A stretch of DNA of 7,118 nucleotides from Deltaproteobacteria bacterium (GTDB taxonomy: Bacteria; SAR324; JACQKK01): NCBI GenBank assembly GCA_029879595.1, contig JAOUPZ010000159.1, positions 1-7,118 on the forward strand, given 5' to 3'. The notes beneath the pieces are model-generated. The model was not told the DNA's origin. It saw nothing but the letters and a program-made list of their open reading frames with translations, and made no database searches. Positions within the stretch are counted from its first letter, which is position 1. Each line of letters opens with the position of its first letter. Position numbers and translations under genes: made by a program. Positions 5,002 to 7,118 of this stretch are shown piece after piece.

Positions 5002-6557
5002 AAAGACTCCCGCTCCTGGTTCTTCCTGGCGATGGTCTCCACCACCTGAAGCTGTTCCGAAGTCAGCAGCCTGGCCAGGTTGAGAAGCAGGCGCATGCCG
5101 TCCCCGGTCTTGGCCACACCGTCCAGGAAATCAATCCGGAATAGTCTGTTCAGAAACTCCGGGGATTCCACATCGGTTTCGGCGATATCAACAATGTCGG
5201 TTACCTCGTCCACCACGATTCCCAACTGCCTGCGCCGTTCTCCCAACTGGGCCTCCACCACGATCACCCCCTGATTACTCGTCTGCTCCGCGGAAATTCC
5301 CAGCAGAACCGCCAGATCCACCGCCGGCATGATACGCCCCCGTATGTTGAATACGCCCTTTATATAACTTGGGGCGTTGGGGATGGGGATGAAGGCGGCA
5401 GCCTCCAGAATTTCCAGGGTTTCCTCGATATCCACCCCGAAAACGTCACCTCCCAGGCGGAAGGTCAGATACTTGTGCTTGATGTTTCGCAGGGCCCGCT
5501 CCATCTTGGCCCGGGCCTCCTCAATCTCCTTGCGGTCAGTCAGGTCTGCGATGGCCACATCGAAGCCGGCCAGCACACCCCGCTCTTTGGTGGCGAAAAG
5601 AGTCAACTCGTAGTGGCGCATGCCCAGACCCTCCAGGTTGAAAGCCACCTCGCGGGGTATGGGGAAGTTCTCGTCCTGGCAGCTTTCCGGCTTGTCCCAC
5701 AGATTCGCGAAATGCTTGTCCCAGAGGGCCAGGCTTTCCGGATCATCCTTGAAGATGAGGCTGGAAAACCGCTTGCCGGTCAGCACCTCCTGGTTAAGGT
5801 ATTCAAAGCATTTCTTGGACACATCCCCGGTGATCATGCCGTTTTTATCCAGCTTCAAAAGTGCGTCTGGCATGTGGCTGAGCACCTCGGAAAGCCGGTT
5901 GGTGATGTCCCCGAGCCGGGAGACCCCCATCTTGGCGAACTGGGGAACCACATCGGGAAGCTGGAGCACCTCGGTTTCAAAATCGGCCTTGGCCAGCACC
6001 AGCACCTCGCATTCCGAGACGGCTCTCAGGGTGGCCGTGACCGGCATGTTGGTCAGGCAGGACATCTCTCCGAACAGGTTCCCCGGACCGCGGACCGCCA
6101 CCTGGTTTCCCCCGGCGAATATCCCGATCTGCCCCGCTTCCAGAAAGTACACCGCGGTGCCCGGCTCTCCCTCCTGGGCCAGTACTTCCCCAGTTTTATA
6201 TATCCGGGGTACGAATGCCCCGGCGATGCGGTCCAGGTCAAAATCGTTCACCAGCTTGAACAGGTCCAGCTTGCGCAGCTTTTCCATTTTCTCCCGCCGC
6301 CACTGGCGCTGCTCCGGGGTGACTTCTCCCCGGGCCAGCTTGAGAAAACGGTCCAGGAACATCCCGTAGTTGAATGTCAGGCGATAGAACGCATCCTGGG
6401 CGGCCTGCTCGAGCACCTCCACATCCTCCCGGAAGCTGTAGACAAGGGTATCCATGGCCCAGGTGATGCCGGGAGCCAGATCGCTCAGCGATTTGGCGTC
6501 CTCCTCGGATAAGAAGTCCACCAGCGAAAGTAGTTGGTTTTGCTGTTCTTCGCTCAT
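4998..6557 (-). CDS. Chemosensory fusion protein: cyclic-nucleotide-binding-like domain, PAS domain, CheW domain
   Basis: A 519-residue soluble protein with no signal peptide or membrane segment. An N-terminal helical region (1-97) precedes a cNMP-binding-like beta-roll (about 98-200: KTGEVLAQEGEPG, YFLEAGQIGIF, LFGEMSCL, ATLRAV). A PAS-like domain follows (about 222-340: LSHMPDALLKLDKNGMITG), then a short charged helix (KEIEEARAKMERALRNIKHK) and a C-terminal CheW domain (361-505: YLTFRLGGDVFGVDIEETLE, GVFNIRGRIMPAVDLAVLLG). CheW domains couple receptors to the kinase CheA; the first two domains suggest an added sensory input. In the phosphate-binding cassette the Glu of FGE is kept (164), but the Arg that normally follows (PRxA) is missing (NMPVTATLRA), so cAMP/cGMP binding is doubtful. 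No kinase, receptor or other che gene is in the window. No clear Shine-Dalgarno precedes the ATG at 6557-6555, and the leader carries nine A. Confidence 0.9.
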   Translation of the reverse strand: MSEEQQNQLLSLVDFLSEEDAKSLSDLAPGITWAMDTLVYSFREDVEVLEQAAQDAFYRLTFNYGMFLDRFLKLARGEVTPEQRQWRREKMEKLRKLDLFKLVNDFDLDRIAGAFVPRIYKTGEVLAQEGEPGTAVYFLEAGQIGIFAGGNQVAVRGPGNLFGEMSCLTNMPVTATLRAVSECEVLVLAKADFETEVLQLPDVVPQFAKMGVSRLGDITNRLSEVLSHMPDALLKLDKNGMITGDVSKKCFEYLNQEVLTGKRFSSLIFKDDPESLALWDKHFANLWDKPESCQDENFPIPREVAFNLEGLGMRHYELTLFATKERGVLAGFDVAIADLTDRKEIEEARAKMERALRNIKHKYLTFRLGGDVFGVDIEETLEILEAAAFIPIPNAPSYIKGVFNIRGRIMPAVDLAVLLGISAEQTSNQGVIVVEAQLGERRRQLGIVVDEVTDIVDIAETDVESPEFLNRLFRIDFLDGVAKTGDGMRLLLNLARLLTSEQLQVVETIARKNQERESF

Positions 6558-6596
6558 AATCAGCAGTGGTTGGTGTTTTTTTTTGCGTATCCCTTA

Positions 6597-6624
6597 ATTA
6601 GCCATATCGGGAGGCGTATGTGAA
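6597..6624 (-). promoter_or_regulatory. Possible promoter of the CheW-domain gene
   Basis: On the minus strand TTCACA (complement of 6619-6624, 5 of 6 against TTGACA) is followed after 16 bases by GCTAAT (complement of 6597-6602, 4 of 6 against TATAAT). It lies between the terminator of the ABC transporter gene and the chemosensory start codon, where an independent promoter is expected. The match is modest. Confidence 0.3.
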
Positions 6625-6626
6625 TG

Positions 6627-6656
6627 AAAAAAAGTCCCGGCGTGGCCTGAGGCCGG
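6627..6656 (-). terminator. Intrinsic terminator after the ABC transporter gene
   Basis: On the minus strand CCGGC (complement of 6652-6656) pairs with GCCGG (complement of 6637-6641) around a 10-base loop; an alternative inner stem GGCC-TCA-GGCC is also possible. It is followed after GAC by seven T (complement of 6627-6633). The hairpin begins immediately after the stop codon of the transporter ATPase, which argues that the chemosensory gene downstream is a separate transcription unit. Confidence 0.6.
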
Positions 6657-7118
6657 TCATGACCGGCAGGGGGAGTGGCAGCGCGCCCAATGGAAGTCGC
6701 CCAGGGCGGACTGCTCCGGGTATGCGCTGGGACAGTCCCGGGTGGACGGTGGGCCCTCCCCTTTGGCGTAAACCGGGCAGCGGGGATGAAAATGACAACC
6801 TCCGGGTGGATCAAGCGGCGAGGGGACATCGCCCTTCAGCGCCGGTGGGCTGGTCCAGCGCTGCTCCACATCCGGCACAGCCGCCAGCAGGTTGCGGGTG
6901 TAGGGATGGGCCGGATTGGCGAACACCTCCGCAGTACTCCCCTGCTCCACCACCCGTCCCAGGTACATCACGGCCACCTCGTGAGCCAGGTAGCCCACCA
7001 CACCCAGGTCGTGGGTAATAAACAGATAGGTCAGGTTGTGCCGGGCCTGCAGGTCCTTGAGCAGGTTCAGGATCTGAGCCTGAACGGATACATCCAGGGC
7101 GCTGGTGGCCTCGTCCAG
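6657..7118 (-). CDS. Oligopeptide/dipeptide ABC transporter ATP-binding protein, OppF/DppF type (C-terminal 153 residues)
   Basis: The frame is open from the right edge and ends in TGA at 6659-6657, leaving 153 residues of a protein that is usually about 320-340. The visible part starts in the Walker B/D-loop region (LDEATSALDVSVQAQILNLL), then has the H-loop His in YLFITHDLGVV and VAVMYLGRVVEQG. The C-terminal extension typical of peptide importers follows: NPAHPYTRNLL, then GDVPSPLDPPGGCHFHPRCP. The protein would bind and hydrolyse ATP on the cytoplasmic face to power peptide or nickel-type substrate import. The GDVPSP-PP-GC block favours the F-type over the D-type ATPase. Four cysteines (GGCHF, PRCP, RDCP, ARCH) match the arrangement that, as I recall, can hold an iron-sulphur cluster in some members. 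The upstream transporter genes would lie beyond the window. A terminator follows directly. Confidence 0.93.
   Translation of the reverse strand: MDEATSALDVSVQAQILNLLKDLQARHNLTYLFITHDLGVVGYLAHEVAVMYLGRVVEQGSTAEVFANPAHPYTRNLLAAVPDVEQRWTSPPALKGDVPSPLDPPGGCHFHPRCPVYAKGEGPPSTRDCPSAYPEQSALGDFHWARCHSPCRS

Noticed and set aside
5475..6512. Long plus-strand frame antisense to the CheW-domain gene
   Set aside because: The opposite strand encodes three recognisable domains; this frame shows none and has no ribosome binding site.
6603..6634. Sigma28-like -10 (CCCGATAT) before the CheW-domain gene
   Set aside because: The -10 resemblance is partial and the matching TAAA -35 is absent (TTTT at that position).

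Overview
The window is a compact, visibly GC-rich bacterial stretch of about 7.1 kb. A Gram-negative host is likely: there is a probable lipoprotein SGNH esterase, a small membrane protein of a kind common in Proteobacteria, and a CheW-type chemosensory protein. I cannot fix the lineage. Several features would suit a gammaproteobacterium, but the visible part of LysS also resembles forms from other Gram-negative phyla. Nothing indicates a phage, a transposon or a CRISPR array.

Layout. (1) Positions 1-987, minus strand: the N-terminal two thirds of lysyl-tRNA synthetase, running off the left edge. (2) 988-1383: a divergent regulatory region with a good sigma70-type promoter pointing right (TATAAT at 1198-1203). 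It also holds a leader in which one 7-base sequence can pair with either of two identical partners, and one of those pairings makes a terminator hairpin followed by nine T. (3) 1384-4324, plus strand: a tightly coupled three-gene operon of two tandem, diverged phosphoserine aminotransferase (SerC) paralogues and an exported SGNH esterase. Both junctions are 4-base ATGA overlaps. (4) 4325-4788: a gap without a protein gene. It holds an 8-bp tandem repeat and, on the minus strand, a strong candidate for a small RNA of about 105 nt. That RNA has its own consensus -10 and intrinsic terminator, and two 17-bp direct repeats spaced exactly 21 bp apart upstream. (5) 4789-5001, plus: a 70-residue membrane protein. 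(6) 4998-6557, minus: a cyclic-nucleotide-binding-like/PAS/CheW fusion protein whose stop codon interlocks with the previous gene's stop in a CTAG. (7) 6657-7118, minus: the C-terminal part of an oligopeptide/dipeptide ABC transporter ATPase (OppF/DppF type), followed by its terminator.

How it may work together. LysS and the SerC enzymes are housekeeping translation and amino-acid metabolism. The second SerC has lost residues of the substrate phosphate pocket that the first keeps, and the first has lost one that the second partly keeps. Because SerC active sites form between two subunits, a heterodimer or a changed substrate is a reasonable hypothesis. The chemosensory protein, the peptide transporter ATPase and the small RNA appear to be separate units. 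The most novel items are the small RNA with its 21-bp-phased repeats, the SerC pair, and the two-state hairpin in the serC leader.
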